From Alangreenwoodia sp963602445 (GTDB lineage: Bacteria; Bacillota; Clostridia; Peptostreptococcales; Anaerovoracaceae), in contig CAVCIY010000119.1 in NCBI GenBank assembly GCA_963602445.1, positions 1 to 6,010 of the forward strand: a stretch of 6,010 nt of DNA. Direction: 5' to 3'. The translations under genes were made by a program, and so were the position numbers. Position 1 is the first letter of the stretch, and the number at the start of each line of letters is the position of its first letter. Below are positions 5,856 through 6,010 of the stretch, in pieces. Below the pieces are notes generated by a model that did no database searches, was not told the origin of the DNA, and was given only the letters and a program-made list of their open reading frames with translations.

Positions 5856-5904
5856 CGGCGGACTGCATCACCAGCGGCTTTTTAAGAATGCCGGCAGTCC
5901 GCCG
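5856..5904. other. 11-bp perfect stem-loop with inner hairpin
   Basis: CGGCGGACTGC (5856-5866) pairs perfectly with 5894-5904. Inside, CGGC (5875-5878) can pair with GCCG (5890-5893), stacking on the outer stem across an 8-nt one-sided bulge. The + strand continues CTTTACAAC, too short a T-run for a good terminator, though weak termination is possible. Its high G+C in A+T-rich surroundings suggests selection for structure. Confidence 0.65.
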
Positions 5905-5949
5905 CTTTACAACTGACGTCAAAGGCGGGAAGCACAGCAAGAATACAAA

Positions 5950-6010
5950 GGGCGAGCAACTTGGCGATTACTGAGGGTGAACAACTTGGCAATTACTGAG
6001 GGCGAACAAC
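5950..6010. repeat. 25-bp tandem array running off the right edge
   Basis: Units start at 5950, 5975 and 6000. The first two differ at three of 25 positions and begin GGGyGArCAACTTGG; the third is cut by the window end. The unit is unrelated in sequence to the other arrays. Copy number is unknown because the array continues outside. Confidence 0.9.

Larger units (their letters stand above)
5558..6010. other. Gene-free, structured right-hand region; possible non-coding transcript or long leader
   Basis: About 450 bp with no convincing coding sequence on either strand. The longest + strand candidate I found is a 43-codon frame (GTG 5683 to TAA 5812-5814) lacking a ribosome-binding site. In order, the region holds 30-bp hairpin-like repeats (5594-5757), a T-run (5784-5789), a 12-bp stem-loop (5798-5845), an 11-bp stem-loop (5856-5904) and a 25-bp tandem array reaching the edge. 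With the strong promoter at its left end it may be a regulated RNA or the leader of a gene beyond the window. Confidence 0.4.

Noticed and set aside
5914..5921. TGACGTCA palindrome
   Set aside because: An 8-bp palindrome in one copy with no nearby gene or second site is expected by chance.

Overview
The window reads as chromosomal DNA of a Gram-positive anaerobe, most likely a member of the Clostridia. The evidence is Shine-Dalgarno sites of the AAAGGA/AAAGGAG kind, consensus-like sigma-A promoter hexamers, a short-form S-adenosylhomocysteine hydrolase and a clostridial-style small Xre regulator. This assignment is an inference; no rRNA or lineage-specific marker is present.

Layout: three genes lie on the + strand. 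They are a short-form adenosylhomocysteinase (ahcY, 74-1321), histidinol-phosphate aminotransferase (hisC, 1615-2709) and excinuclease subunit C (uvrC, best start 3052, end 5016). No convincing terminator separates them, so they may be co-transcribed, but their functions (methyl-cycle, histidine synthesis, nucleotide excision repair) are unrelated. A very strong hairpin (5069-5109) closes the block and faces a convergent small Xre-family regulator on the - strand (5213-5437). Upstream of that regulator is a divergent near-consensus promoter (TTGACT, 17 bp, TAAAAT; 5523-5551) with an inverted repeat inside it. It points into about 450 bp without a convincing gene. That stretch holds repeated hairpin-forming units, two long stem-loops and the start of another tandem array that runs off the right edge.

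The most striking property is that every larger gap carries tandem repeats, and each gap has its own unit. These are a faint 19-bp duplication before ahcY, a nested 22/52-bp array between ahcY and hisC, and a degenerate 16-bp array between hisC and uvrC that runs right up to and includes the uvrC ribosome-binding site. Further on are a 14-bp array that supplies the regulator's stop codon, a 30-bp hairpin family, and a 25-bp array at the right edge. A further 36-bp in-frame array lies inside uvrC and lengthens the protein. The three enzyme genes are otherwise intact and ordinary. I see no defence system, transposase or CRISPR array. The candidates for something new are the repeat-filled gaps and the Xre-controlled, apparently non-coding region at the right.
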